Shown: positions 16,777 through 25,460, counted from the first letter of the stretch. The stretch: DNA of 32,583 nucleotides from Planctomycetota bacterium (GCA_024275565.1 JAJRYY010000079.1:1-32583); one strand, 5' to 3'. Notes: generated by a model from the letters alone, not told the origin. Translations and numbers: made by a program.

Positions 16777-16908
16777 ATGCAAAGCTTCACCGGATCGTTG
16801 TAACACATCCCCGCCAAAACTGTCACGCACCCCGATTGACAGCTCTGTACGGCTGGCTATTGCTTGCAGTAAGCACGACCCTAGAATGCAATCCTGAGAG
16901 GTACAGGG

Positions 16909-16934
16909 TATAATGTAGGGTCCGCTGTGCGGAC
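16909..16934 (+). promoter_or_regulatory. Candidate dnaJ promoter with hairpin at the transcript start
   Basis: A perfect TATAAT (16909-16914) is followed six bases later by GTCCGC-TGT-GCGGAC (16920-16934), a perfect 6-bp hairpin at the expected transcription start. No -35 match is visible 17 bases upstream. The hairpin could be a 5' stabilising stem or an operator. It does not match the CIRCE heat-shock operator. Confidence 0.5.
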
Positions 16935-17016
16935 CAGGGAAAGTAAAGAGCGTTCGGTACACAGCAGAGCAGGACAACTCCTGCCGCGACCAGACATAGA
17001 CACCAGCGAGTGATAC

Positions 17017-18063
17017 ATGCCAGACGACGATTACTACAAATTGCTCGGAGTCCCACGCGGCGCGAGCGATGTCGAAATCAAAAATGCCTACAGATCGCTC
17101 GTCAAGAAGCACCATCCTGACCGAAACAAGGGCGATGAAGCAGCCGTGAACAAATTCAAAGCCATCCAGGAAGCCTACGAAGTCCTCAGCGACAAGGAAA
17201 AACGCAAGCAGTACGATACATACGGAAAAGTCGGCGTCGTAGAATTCGTCGATTCAGTAAACAAGCAGTATTACAAATGGGGCGAAGATTCCACGATCAA
17301 CGTCGAAGACCTCGACGACCTCTTCGCAGCCTTCGGTGGCGGCGGTGTTGGCGGTCGAGGAAGACGAAGAGGACGCGGATCGAGCATGTTCGACCAGTTC
17401 ATGGGACGGGGACAGCGGCAACCAGGACAGCGCGGACCCGGTCAGGGACCGTCGCAGGCGCGACCTCCACGCCAGCCAAAACCCGGAAAAGATTCTCAGC
17501 GCCCTGTAAAGCTGACCTTCGAGCAGGCGATGTCCGGAGCAACCGTGGACATAACCCTGACCAAACGGAGCGTATCCAACCCGAAAAAAGAGCATCTCAC
17601 CGTAAAAATTCCACCAAATGTCACAGATGGTCAGAAAATTCGCATTCGCGGAAAAGGGGCACCGGGAATCAATGGTGGCCCGCCCGGCGACATGTACATC
17701 GTCTGCAAAGTCCAGCCCCATCCCTATTTCAAACGCGACGGCAAGAACGTAACGCTGACGGTCCCCGTGAGCGTCACGGAGGCGATGCTCGGTGCAAAAA
17801 TCGACGTACCGACCCTCCAGGGGGAAACCACAATCACGATCCCACCGGGCACACGAAGCGGGGCAAAGCTCCGACTCAAAGGAAGGGGAACGACCGCAAA
17901 GGGAAATCAGCCGGCAGGCGATCAACATGTCGTGATACAGATCGTCCCCCCTGCAAAATTGACAAAATCCCAGGAGAAGGCTATCCGGGCATTGGCTGAG
18001 GAACTCGACGAAAATCCACGAAGCGACGTACCATGGGCAACAGATTCGCCCGATCGAGAGTGA
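17017..18063 (+). CDS. DnaJ/CbpA-type J-domain co-chaperone (no zinc finger)
   Basis: A 348-residue J-protein that stimulates the ATPase of DnaK. J domain at 1-72 ([19 protein letters not shown], then the HPD motif at 33-35 in [10 protein letters not shown]). A Gly/Arg-rich linker at about 103-160 follows. Two C-terminal substrate-binding beta-domains cover about 163-330 ([17 protein letters not shown], then [20 protein letters not shown] and [20 protein letters not shown]). The CxxCxGxG zinc repeats of true DnaJ are absent, so it is class B, like CbpA. The linker is long, basic and includes GRGRRRGRG. It is first in an apparent operon with the two-TM protein 16 bases downstream and the SDR; a TATAAT promoter with a hairpin lies 103 bases upstream of its start. 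Confidence 0.92.
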   Translation: MPDDDYYKLLGVPRGASDVEIKNAYRSLVKKHHPDRNKGDEAAVNKFKAIQEAYEVLSDKEKRKQYDTYGKVGVVEFVDSVNKQYYKWGEDSTINVEDLDDLFAAFGGGGVGGRGRRRGRGSSMFDQFMGRGQRQPGQRGPGQGPSQARPPRQPKPGKDSQRPVKLTFEQAMSGATVDITLTKRSVSNPKKEHLTVKIPPNVTDGQKIRIRGKGAPGINGGPPGDMYIVCKVQPHPYFKRDGKNVTLTVPVSVTEAMLGAKIDVPTLQGETTITIPPGTRSGAKLRLKGRGTTAKGNQPAGDQHVVIQIVPPAKLTKSQEKAIRALAEELDENPRSDVPWATDSPDRE

Positions 18064-18079
18064 AAGTGAGGTCGCAGGT

Positions 18080-18643
18080 ATGACATGGGAACAAGGCGAA
18101 ACAGGACCCCAGAGACTCCGCGCAGGATTCGCGACACTCCTGATCGGAACATCCGTACTCTTCATGGCGTGGGGACTAGCCATCTGGCGGGGGCAGGATG
18201 GCCAGCGAGAGGTCATCTCACGCGAACACAAACTGGAACCACCATCACCAGGACGCATCATGCCAGTCGTCAGTGCGGGCATGATGATGTACGGCATGGT
18301 CCTGATTGTCGTCCTCTTCGCAAGCGTCATCGCCCTGATGAGGATCAGTCGAAACTACCGCAATGCATTCCTGACCACCAGACCGAAACCGACCCCCGTC
18401 TCCGACGTGTGGCAGATGCACAAAACGCCCGACATACCCCTTGAAGATGAACCACCCCCAGAAGCTGGCCCACCACCTGCCGATCGTACACCCACTGCCG
18501 ATGGCCCACCTCCTGAAGCTGGCTTGACCCCTGCTGATGGCTCGACCACCGATTATGATCCGGACCCATCCGAAGGCAAGACAGACAGCAACGGTCCAAA
18601 ATCAGGCGATTCCGACGGAAAACGCCCGCCGGCGGGCGATTGA
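18080..18643 (+). CDS. Hypothetical membrane protein with two TM segments and a Pro/Asp-rich tail
   Basis: 187 residues, no family recognised. GCAGGT lies directly before the ATG and GAGG a little further upstream, supporting the start. Two hydrophobic segments (about 15-35 and 61-86, the latter with MMMYGMVLIVVLFASVIALM) flank a short loop. Residues about 97-187 are a disordered tail of Pro, Asp, Gly and Thr with duplicated pieces such as DGPPPEAG and EPPPEAGPPPAD. With both helices inserted, the tail is probably cytoplasmic together with the N-terminus. It sits between dnaJ (16-base gap) and the SDR, whose ATG overlaps its TGA, so the three genes are probably co-translated. The function cannot be told. 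Confidence 0.75.
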   Translation: MTWEQGETGPQRLRAGFATLLIGTSVLFMAWGLAIWRGQDGQREVISREHKLEPPSPGRIMPVVSAGMMMYGMVLIVVLFASVIALMRISRNYRNAFLTTRPKPTPVSDVWQMHKTPDIPLEDEPPPEAGPPPADRTPTADGPPPEAGLTPADGSTTDYDPDPSEGKTDSNGPKSGDSDGKRPPAGD

Positions 18644-19416
18644 TGTCAGCCAGGGCTGTTTCGGTGAAGACGGATTCCGCAAACGGAGGATCGGCGAAAA
18701 TTGCGCTGGTCACGGGTGCTGCAAAACGCGTGGGACGCGCCATCGCCCTGGAACTCGCCTCCGCAGGCTGCGACATCGCCATCCACTACCACACGTCAGA
18801 GGCTGAAGCTGAAGATACCGCCAGCCTCATCCGCAAGATGTCGCGCCGCTGCCATCTGGTGCAGGCAGACCTAGCCACGGAATCGTCCTGGCAACACATC
18901 GTCACCGAAACGGTCTCAGCCATGGGCGGGCTCAGCATCTTGATAAACAACGCTTCAATATTTGAAGCAACGCTGGAAGACCGATTCGATCTCGCCGCAT
19001 GGGACCGGATGTTCCGCGTCAACCTGACAAGCGCGATCGCCATATCACAGGCGGCTTCGGTGCATTTAAGAGAAGCTGTGGATGGCAACATTGTGAACCT
19101 GACGGACATATCAGCCGATCGCCCCTGGCCGGAACACGTTGCCTATTGCGCCTCGAAGGCAGCGCTGGTCAATGCGACAAAATCGATGGCAAGGGCATTC
19201 TCGCCGGATGTCCGCGTGAACGCTGTTTCGCCGGGAATCGCGATATTTCCGGACCGATACGATGAAGCGACACGCGAAAAACTGGTAGCGAGGGTTCCGC
19301 TCAACCGCGAAGGAACCCCGGAGGAAGTCGCAAAGGCCGTGCGATATCTCACCCTCGAAGCCGGGTACGTCACCGGTCAGATCCTCTCAGTAGACGGTGG
19401 TCGCAGCATCGCGTAA
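18643..19416 (+). CDS. Short-chain dehydrogenase/reductase, pteridine reductase-like
   Basis: 257 residues. The start ATG (18643) overlaps the TGA of the upstream gene; the TTG at 18640 is a less likely start. Rossmann fold with NADPH motif TGAAKRVGRAIA (24-35), NNAS (102-105), D155, Y168 and K172 (YCASK), and the C-terminal GYVTGQILSVDGG of SDRs. The catalytic Ser expected 13 residues before the Tyr is Asp (D155). In PTR1-type pteridine reductases the triad is also Asp-Tyr-Lys with the same spacing, and TGAAKRVGRAIA also fits PTR1/FolM. The likely reaction is NADPH-dependent reduction of a pterin or dihydrofolate/dihydromonapterin. The substrate is inferred from motif only; it could be another SDR. 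Confidence 0.85.
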   Translation: MSARAVSVKTDSANGGSAKIALVTGAAKRVGRAIALELASAGCDIAIHYHTSEAEAEDTASLIRKMSRRCHLVQADLATESSWQHIVTETVSAMGGLSILINNASIFEATLEDRFDLAAWDRMFRVNLTSAIAISQAASVHLREAVDGNIVNLTDISADRPWPEHVAYCASKAALVNATKSMARAFSPDVRVNAVSPGIAIFPDRYDEATREKLVARVPLNREGTPEEVAKAVRYLTLEAGYVTGQILSVDGGRSIA

Positions 19417-19447
19417 CACCCCCACAGCACCGCATGGGCTTGCCAGA

Positions 19448-21667
19448 TCATTTCACGGGTCGGTAGTCTACGCCCAGATGATGGAAGAGGAATGCGTAGG
19501 CGTCGGCTGTCTGGGCGGTTTTCCCGGCAAGCCCCCCACCGCCATGGCCCGCATCCGAGGAGGTCCTGAGGAGGATCGGCGCTTCGGAGTATGTAGCATT
19601 CTGCATGCACGCGGTCATCTTTCGAGATTGCATCGGATCCACGCGTGGGTCGTTTTCACCGGTGATGAACATGGTCGCGGGATATGGCGTTCCGCTGCGG
19701 ACGTTGTGGTATGGTGAATAGGCGTGCATGGCGCGGAAATGGTCGGGGTTTTTCACGGTCCCGAATTCGGGGATGTTGAAGGCTCCGTTGGAGGACAACT
19801 CAACGCGGAGCATGTCGTAGATTCCGACATAGGATACGGCTGCCCTGACGAGTTCGGGGTGCTGGACGAGGGTCGCACCCATCAGCAGTCCGCCATTGCT
19901 GCCGCCGGTGATGCCGAGTTTGTCGGAATTTGTGTATTTTCGTTCGATCAGGTGCTCAATGACCGCGGTGAAGTCGTCGAAGACGTTTTGCTTGTTGGTC
20001 AGATTCCCCTGCCGATGCCATTCCTCGCCATATTCTGCCCCGCCACGGAGATTGGCGATGGCGAATATCACGCCCTGCTCCAGCAGAACGCGTCTGGCTG
20101 CACTCTGATAAGGCGACAAGCTGATCCCGTAGCCCCCATAACCATTCACAATGCAAGGGTTCTTCCCGTCCCGCTTGACGCTCTTGAGCATGAGGATGTT
20201 GACGGGGATTTTCGTGCCGTCCTTTGAGGTTGCGAATTCGCGGACGACTTTTGTGTCGTCAAAGTTGACGGGTGAGGTTGAAAAAAGAGCGGTTTTTTCG
20301 GTCCTGCCCGAGCCTGCGTGCTTTCCAGAACCGGCGTGCTTTTCTGTGCCGGTATGGTTTTCAGTGCCGGCATGGTAGCGGTACCATGCGAGGGGTTGCA
20401 GGTAGGAACCGTTGGCGAAGAGGATGTCGTCGCCGCCGATCAGGGAGGGGCCGTAGACGGATGATACGGGTAGCTGACTGGGTTTCTCAAGCTCATTGCC
20501 ACCAAGGTCAAACACGCGAAATTCGGACGGTCCACCCATCTGATATTTGAGGTAAAGACGGTTTGGCGTCACGGCGATCGTGCTTGAACCAAAGAAGCTG
20601 GAGACGATGGTGTCTGATGATTCGGGGACCACGATTTCCGGTTCACTCTGAGTCAACCGGTCAATTGCGATGCGTAGCACCTTGCCCCTGGGGGCGTTGG
20701 CGCGCGAGATCATGTAGAGGTTGTCGCTGGGTCCGAAGACGGCCTGTACGGTTTTGTCGCCGAATGTGCTGAATTGTGTGTAGAGTCCGTCGGGGTTGCG
20801 GAGGTAATGCGCGAATTCTCCGCCGTCGCCATCCTGAACCGTGACGAGGAGGTGGTTGGTTTCATGGTTCATATTCAGCTGGATTTCGGCGATGCGGGGG
20901 AAATCTTTCCCAATTTCGTAGCGATCGGTGGTGGTCGGGGTCCCCAATGCGTGGAAGTATACCTGCTGGTAGAAGCTCATATCTTCTGCAGAGCGTTCGT
21001 TTCCACGGGGGTAACGTGTGTAGTAGAAGCCGGAGCTGTCTGGCAGCCATGCGAGACTGCCGCCTGCTGTTCCGCCGTTGACGCGGGGGATGATTTCGTG
21101 GAGGCGTTTTCCGGTCACAGCGTCGAAGATGTGTATATCCCCGGATTCAGAGCCGCCTGATGAGAGGGAGACCGCGATCATTGTTGCGTCGGGCGATGGG
21201 ACGAAGAAGTCGATGGATGTGTGTCCGGAAGGGTCCAGTACGTTGGGATCGACGATGATTTTTTCGTCGGAAGTGTCGTTGAGGCTGTTGAGCGTGACGA
21301 TGAATCGCTGCTGCTTCGGGGGCTGGTTCTTGATGGTGAAGACCTTGCCGTTGATGACCTTTACCGATCCGTAGGAGACGGTTTTTGCACTGAGGATTTC
21401 TGCGACGCGCTTTCTGATGTCGTCGATGTGGGGGAGTTTTTCGATCTGTGTGCGTGCGTAGATGTTCTGCTCGCTGCTCCACTGTTTGACCCTCGGGTCG
21501 GACCAGTCTTCCAGCCAGCGATAGTGGTCGACGACTTCCTGACCGTGGTAGGTGTCTGTGACGGTGCGTCTTTCGGTCCTGGGTATCGACGTGCATGCGA
21601 TGGGTATGAGGGACAGGAAAAGGGTTGCGATGCTCAGGGTTGTCATGTCGCGTGGTTTCGTCGTCAT
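19448..21667 (-). CDS. Prolyl oligopeptidase family serine peptidase (S9A), lipoprotein
   Basis: A 739-residue peptidase that cuts short peptides after proline or related residues. The start at 21667 was chosen (CAGGAG about 12 bases upstream); the longer frame to 21778 reads through a dispersed hairpin repeat and is not real. ATG 21646 is also possible. A lipoprotein signal ends at IPIAC (C25), so it is probably anchored in the envelope. N-terminal S9 region with YRWLEDWSDPRV (49-60), a beta-propeller to about 430, then an alpha/beta-hydrolase domain with S590 (GGSNGG), D673 (ENDPRVDP) and H708 (DAGHGGG), the complete catalytic triad. A low-complexity insert of four 6-residue repeats (432-455) lies at the propeller/hydrolase junction. 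Convergent with the SDR gene, 31 bases apart. Confidence 0.93.
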   Translation of the reverse strand: MTTKPRDMTTLSIATLFLSLIPIACTSIPRTERRTVTDTYHGQEVVDHYRWLEDWSDPRVKQWSSEQNIYARTQIEKLPHIDDIRKRVAEILSAKTVSYGSVKVINGKVFTIKNQPPKQQRFIVTLNSLNDTSDEKIIVDPNVLDPSGHTSIDFFVPSPDATMIAVSLSSGGSESGDIHIFDAVTGKRLHEIIPRVNGGTAGGSLAWLPDSSGFYYTRYPRGNERSAEDMSFYQQVYFHALGTPTTTDRYEIGKDFPRIAEIQLNMNHETNHLLVTVQDGDGGEFAHYLRNPDGLYTQFSTFGDKTVQAVFGPSDNLYMISRANAPRGKVLRIAIDRLTQSEPEIVVPESSDTIVSSFFGSSTIAVTPNRLYLKYQMGGPSEFRVFDLGGNELEKPSQLPVSSVYGPSLIGGDDILFANGSYLQPLAWYRYHAGTENHTGTEKHAGSGKHAGSGRTEKTALFSTSPVNFDDTKVVREFATSKDGTKIPVNILMLKSVKRDGKNPCIVNGYGGYGISLSPYQSAARRVLLEQGVIFAIANLRGGAEYGEEWHRQGNLTNKQNVFDDFTAVIEHLIERKYTNSDKLGITGGSNGGLLMGATLVQHPELVRAAVSYVGIYDMLRVELSSNGAFNIPEFGTVKNPDHFRAMHAYSPYHNVRSGTPYPATMFITGENDPRVDPMQSRKMTACMQNATYSEAPILLRTSSDAGHGGGGLAGKTAQTADAYAFLFHHLGVDYRPVK
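20303..20374 (-). repeat. Four 18-bp repeats in the prolyl oligopeptidase gene
   Basis: They encode HAGTEN, HTGTEK, HAGSGK and HAGSGR in tandem (residues 432-455). The insert sits outside the catalytic motifs, in an inter-domain position that could tolerate length variation. Confidence 0.8.
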
Positions 21668-21721
21668 ATGTTTTCTGGCTCCTGCTGTCTTGCTCCGTTT
21701 GAACGGTTTTTTGCGTGTGAT

Positions 21722-21741
21722 CCCAGCCGAGGGCGGCTGGG
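21722..21741. repeat. Dispersed CAGCC/GGCTG hairpin
   Basis: CCCAGCC-GAGGGC-GGCTGGG, a perfect 7-bp stem followed by CCACA. Same family as the hairpins at 16695, 16753 and 26750. It lies in the leader region of the prolyl oligopeptidase gene. Confidence 0.7.
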
Positions 21742-21909
21742 CCACAAGTATTTGCGGCGGGTCGATTCTACGCCCCATCCCTCATGTTCAATGTACACCA
21801 CTGGCAACGCCAAAGCAAATAGAAAACGATTTATTTTCGTATTTTGTACGGCCACCTCCGGCATGGCGTTTTTTTGCGATTGGCCGGGGTTTTTGTCGTT
21901 TTTTGTATT

Positions 21910-21953
21910 GGGAAAACGTGGGTTTTTTTGGGAATTGGGGTGGGGTTGGGGGG
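21910..21953 (+). other. Candidate G-quadruplex in the POP/valS intergenic region
   Basis: Six G-runs occur on the + strand: 21910-21912, 21920-21922, 21930-21932, 21937-21940, 21942-21945 and 21948-21953. The last four are separated by 4, 1 and 2 bases and so satisfy the usual G3+ with 1-7-base-loop rule. The surrounding 21880-21990 is almost only G and T on this strand. Confidence 0.5.
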
Positions 21954-21996
21954 TTGGTTGTGAGGTGGCGTGGAGGGTTGGTTGATCTTCGGGTTC

Positions 21997-22016
21997 CCCA
22001 CCTCTGAAGAGGTGGG
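21997..22016. repeat. Dispersed CCACCTC/GAGGTGG hairpin
   Basis: CCCACCTC-TGAA-GAGGTGGG, a perfect 8-bp stem with a TGAA loop, directly next to the 42-bp tandem array. I associate this hairpin type with planctomycete intergenic DNA. Confidence 0.7.
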
Positions 22017-22017
22017 C

Positions 22018-22290
22018 CACACGAGTCAGGAGGTGTGGTACTCGGGTTCGGTGGTGGTTCACACGAGTCAGGAGGTGTGGTACACGGGTTCGGTGGTGGT
22101 TCACACGAGTCAGGAGGTGTGGTACACGGGTTCGGTGGTGGTTCACACGAGTCAGGAGGCGTGGTACACGGGTTCGGTGGTGTAGTACTCGGGTTCGGTG
22201 GTGGTTCACACGAGTCAGGAGGTGTGGTACTCGGGTTCGGTGGTGGTTCACACGAGTCAGGTGGTGCGGTACACGGGTTCGGTGGTGGGA
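22018..22290. repeat. 42-bp tandem repeat array (minisatellite), six copies
   Basis: The unit begins CACACGAGTCAGGAGGTGTG and ends TTCGGTGGTGGTT. Copies start at 22018, 22060, 22102, 22144, 22207 and 22249. The fourth is 63 bases because a 21-base half unit is duplicated. Copies differ at a few positions (TACTCGGG versus TACACGGG). There are no spacers. Because 42 is divisible by 3, frames stay open through it on both strands; these are not genes. It lies between the prolyl oligopeptidase gene (-) and valS (+). Confidence 0.9.
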
Positions 22291-22457
22291 CGCATGAGCG
22301 CAGTCACCTGAAAACGCTACGCGAGTATGGAAAACTCCTGGTGTGGTTCTGGTCAAATTGCGATGCAACAGGTAGGCTGCGTCCTTTCGTGAATCGAACT
22401 TATTGACCCGCACTCGCAGGAGTGCTTTTTAGTAGACAGAGTGGTGAAGCAGGCGAC

Positions 22458-25400
22458 ATGAGCGCAGAACTCGATACGACTTATAATCCGACTTCCGTTG
22501 AGAAGAATGTCAGTGAGCGGTGGGACGAAGCCAATGCGTTTCGCGCGACACCGGACGATCGCGCGCGCGACAAGCGGTTCGTCGTGATGATTCCGCTGCC
22601 GAATGTGACGGGGCAGCTTCATCTTGGTCATGCGATCAACAATACGCTGCAGGATGTTGTGACGCGGTATCATCGGATGCGCGGGTTCAACTGCTTATAT
22701 CAGCCAGGGACGGATCACGCGGGAATCGCTACGCAGGCTGTCGTTGAGAAGCGTATCTTTGAGGAGGAAGGTAAGTCGCGACACGACCTTGGGCGGGAGG
22801 AACTGGTCCGACGGATCTGGGAGTGGAAGGAGCGGTTTGAGAAGCGCATTCTGGGGCAGCTTAAGTCGATGGGTTGCTCGTGCGACTGGGAGCGGGTGCG
22901 TTTTACGCTGGATGATAAGTACTCTGCTGCTGTGCATGAGACGTTCTTCAAGTGGTTTTCGGACGGGTTGATTTTTCGGGGTGAACGACTGGTCAACTGG
23001 GATACGCATCTGCAGACGGCTGTTGCGGATGATGAGGTTTACCATATCACGGTGAAGGGGCATTTCTGGCATTTCAAGTATCCGTTGAAGGATCCGTCTG
23101 CGGGTGGTGTGACGCATCTTAGTTTTGCGACGACGCGTCCTGAGACGATGCTGGCGGATGTTGCGCTTGCGGTGAACCCGAAGGATGAGCGGTATCAGGC
23201 GCTGGTTGGGAAGACGGTGCTTGTGCCCTTGTTTGATCCGCCGCGTGAAATTCCGATTGTTGCGGATGCGTGGGCTGACCCTGAGAAGGGGACCGGATGT
23301 GTGAAGATTACGCCGGCGCATGATGCGAACGATTATGAGGTGGGTCGGCGTTGCAATCTGCCCATGATTAATGTGATGACGGTGGATGGGAAGGTGAATG
23401 ACAATGGCGGTGAGTTTGCGGGGTTGAGTTTTCCTGAAGCGCGGAAGCAGGTTGTTGCGAAGATGGAAGCGCTGGAGCTGCTGGATAAGATTGATAAGCT
23501 CGACGTGGATCTGCCGCATTCGGACCGTAGCAAGACGCCGATCGAACCGTTGCTCTCGCCGCAGTGGTTTGTGCGGATGGGGGATGTGGATGGTGGTGTG
23601 ACGCTGGGGGATGAGAGTAAGACGCCGGGACTCGCACAGTCTGCGATTGATGCTGTGCAGGATGCTCGCGTTCAGATTTTTCCGGAGCGTTACAGTAAAT
23701 CTTATGTTGACTGGTTGAGCGAGAAGCGTGACTGGTGCATCAGTCGTCAGCTTTGGTGGGGGCATCAGATTCCGGTGTGGTCGCGTTCGGTTGCGGATGA
23801 GGATACGCAGCGGCGGGTGGCGAATGGTATTGGAGATGCGATTGGTGCGGTTGAACGACATGCTGTGCATACAGAGCTGACGCCGGTTGGTGAATACACT
23901 GTTGCGGTCTGCCTTGGTGGTGAGAATCTTGCTGCGATTGAGACGCTTGAGAAGGATGGGTTTGTCCGCGATCCTGATGTTCTCGACACCTGGTTCAGTT
24001 CGCAGCTTTGGCCTTTTGCGACGCTGGGCTGGCCTGAGGAGACTGCGGATGTTGATTATTTTTATCCGGGGACGGTGCTGATTACGTCTCGCGATATTAT
24101 CAGTCTGTGGGTCGCGCGGATGGTGCTCTCGGGTTTGTACAATCGCGGCGAGGTTCCGTTTCGACATGTCTATATCCACCCCAAGATTCTTGATGGGCGT
24201 GGGGAGACGATGAGTAAGTCCAAGGGGAATGGTGTCGATCCGCTCGATATTATTGATGTTTATGGCGCGGATGCGATGCGGTATTCGATGGCGGATATGT
24301 GTACCGAGACGCAGGATGTCCGGATGCCGGTGGAGTATCGTTGTCCGCACTGCGAAGCGCTCACGCCTCAGACCGTCAAGAACATGCAGGCGATGACGGT
24401 GGACTGCAAAGAATGTAATAAAACTTTTGCGACGCAATGGGCGGATGAGGCTGTGCTTGCGGAGCATGTTCGTGGTCGGACTGTTTCGGATAAATTCGAG
24501 ATTGGTCGGAATTTTTGTAATAAGCTGTGGAATGCTGCACGGTTTGCGTTTCTGAATATTGAGGGCGCGAGCTGTACACCGCTCGATATTGCGTCGCTGC
24601 CTACTGAGGATCGGTGGATTCTTGCGAAGCTTTCGGAGACTACGCGCGGGTTGCATGTTGAACTCGGTCGATATCACTTCTCCGCTGCGATTAAGCTGTT
24701 GCGGGATTTCTTCTGGGACAATCTTTGTGACTGGTATATTGAGCTGACGAAGGCGCGGCTTGCTGGTGGTGAGAAAGGTGCGGAAGCGAAGCAGATTCTC
24801 GCGTTTTGTCTCGATCAGATATTGCGACTGCTTCACCCGTTTACGCCCTATATCAGCGAGCGTTTGTGGTCTACGCTGAATGAGATCGCTCCGGAACGCG
24901 GGCTGCCGGGGGTTGCGGAGTTGTCGGGTAGTGAGCTGCTGATACATGCTGAATATCCTCCGATCGAGGGGTACGCGGGGCTTGATGATGCGGATATTCT
25001 GGGTGTGTTTGCGGGGTTGCAGGAGGCGACGCGGGCGATTCGAGAACTGCGGAATAAAAATGGGATTGCTCCGAGGCAAAGTGTGAATGTAACGATCAAT
25101 GCGCCGGCTGCTGATGTCCCTGCGCTGACGGAGCAGGGTGGCATTATTCAGCGGCTTGCGAATATTGAGGCGCTTGTTGTTGCGACGGATGCTGAGAGGC
25201 CTGCGAATTCGGGGACTGCGGTTGTGGGTCAGTTGCAAGTTTTTGTGCATGACATTGGTGACGATGCAGCGGAGCATGCACGGTTGTCGAAGGAGCTTGT
25301 TGAGGTCGAAAATCAGATCGCGAGTAAGGAGAAAAAGCTGTCCAATGAGGGGTTCACGAAGAACGCGAAGGCTGATGTGGTTGAGGCTGAGCGTGGGCGT

Positions 25401-25460
25401 CTTGCTGCGTTGATCGATACGCGTGAAACGATCCAGAAAAGTCTGAATCTGCTCCGATGA
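22458..25460 (+). CDS. valS: Valyl-tRNA synthetase
   Basis: A class I aminoacyl-tRNA synthetase charging tRNA-Val. The start at 22458 was chosen over 22422 (extra 12 residues, no family match). 1000 residues: HIGH-type motif PNVTGQLHLGHA (HLGH 55-58), LYQPGTDHAGIATQ, CP1 editing domain with SFATTRPETMLADVA, DWCISRQLWWGHQIP, DVLDTWFSSQLWPF, and KMSKS as TMSKS at 584-588. The C-terminal end is the coiled-coil arm typical of ValRS. An unusual insert just after the KMSKS region carries two CxxC pairs (C629/C632 and C650/C653), forming a probable zinc ribbon. Slightly longer than the E. coli enzyme (951). Codon use is strongly G/T-ending, unlike the C/A-ending + strand genes at 15-18.6 kb. Confidence 0.97.
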   Translation: MSAELDTTYNPTSVEKNVSERWDEANAFRATPDDRARDKRFVVMIPLPNVTGQLHLGHAINNTLQDVVTRYHRMRGFNCLYQPGTDHAGIATQAVVEKRIFEEEGKSRHDLGREELVRRIWEWKERFEKRILGQLKSMGCSCDWERVRFTLDDKYSAAVHETFFKWFSDGLIFRGERLVNWDTHLQTAVADDEVYHITVKGHFWHFKYPLKDPSAGGVTHLSFATTRPETMLADVALAVNPKDERYQALVGKTVLVPLFDPPREIPIVADAWADPEKGTGCVKITPAHDANDYEVGRRCNLPMINVMTVDGKVNDNGGEFAGLSFPEARKQVVAKMEALELLDKIDKLDVDLPHSDRSKTPIEPLLSPQWFVRMGDVDGGVTLGDESKTPGLAQSAIDAVQDARVQIFPERYSKSYVDWLSEKRDWCISRQLWWGHQIPVWSRSVADEDTQRRVANGIGDAIGAVERHAVHTELTPVGEYTVAVCLGGENLAAIETLEKDGFVRDPDVLDTWFSSQLWPFATLGWPEETADVDYFYPGTVLITSRDIISLWVARMVLSGLYNRGEVPFRHVYIHPKILDGRGETMSKSKGNGVDPLDIIDVYGADAMRYSMADMCTETQDVRMPVEYRCPHCEALTPQTVKNMQAMTVDCKECNKTFATQWADEAVLAEHVRGRTVSDKFEIGRNFCNKLWNAARFAFLNIEGASCTPLDIASLPTEDRWILAKLSETTRGLHVELGRYHFSAAIKLLRDFFWDNLCDWYIELTKARLAGGEKGAEAKQILAFCLDQILRLLHPFTPYISERLWSTLNEIAPERGLPGVAELSGSELLIHAEYPPIEGYAGLDDADILGVFAGLQEATRAIRELRNKNGIAPRQSVNVTINAPAADVPALTEQGGIIQRLANIEALVVATDAERPANSGTAVVGQLQVFVHDIGDDAAEHARLSKELVEVENQIASKEKKLSNEGFTKNAKADVVEAERGRLAALIDTRETIQKSLNLLR

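Noticed and set aside
16553-17016. CIRCE or other known heat-shock operator before dnaJ
   Set aside because: No TTAGCACTC/GAGTGCTAA pair was found; only the short GTCCGC hairpin is present.
21668-21778. N-terminal extension of the prolyl oligopeptidase
   Set aside because: The extra 37 residues translate a dispersed hairpin repeat; a lipoprotein signal begins at 21667 or 21646.
22018-22290. Possible CRISPR array
   Set aside because: The 42-bp units are contiguous with no unique spacers, and no cas genes are present.
21664-22413. His/Arg/Thr repeat frame on the - strand (and Gly/His frame on the + strand, 22035-22406)
   Set aside because: Both run through the 42-bp tandem array, which keeps all phases open; no start signal and no non-repeat content.
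22695-25277. 860-residue open frame on the - strand
   Set aside because: Antisense shadow of valS; rich in Arg, Ile, His and Asn with no domain, caused by the G/T-ending codons of valS.
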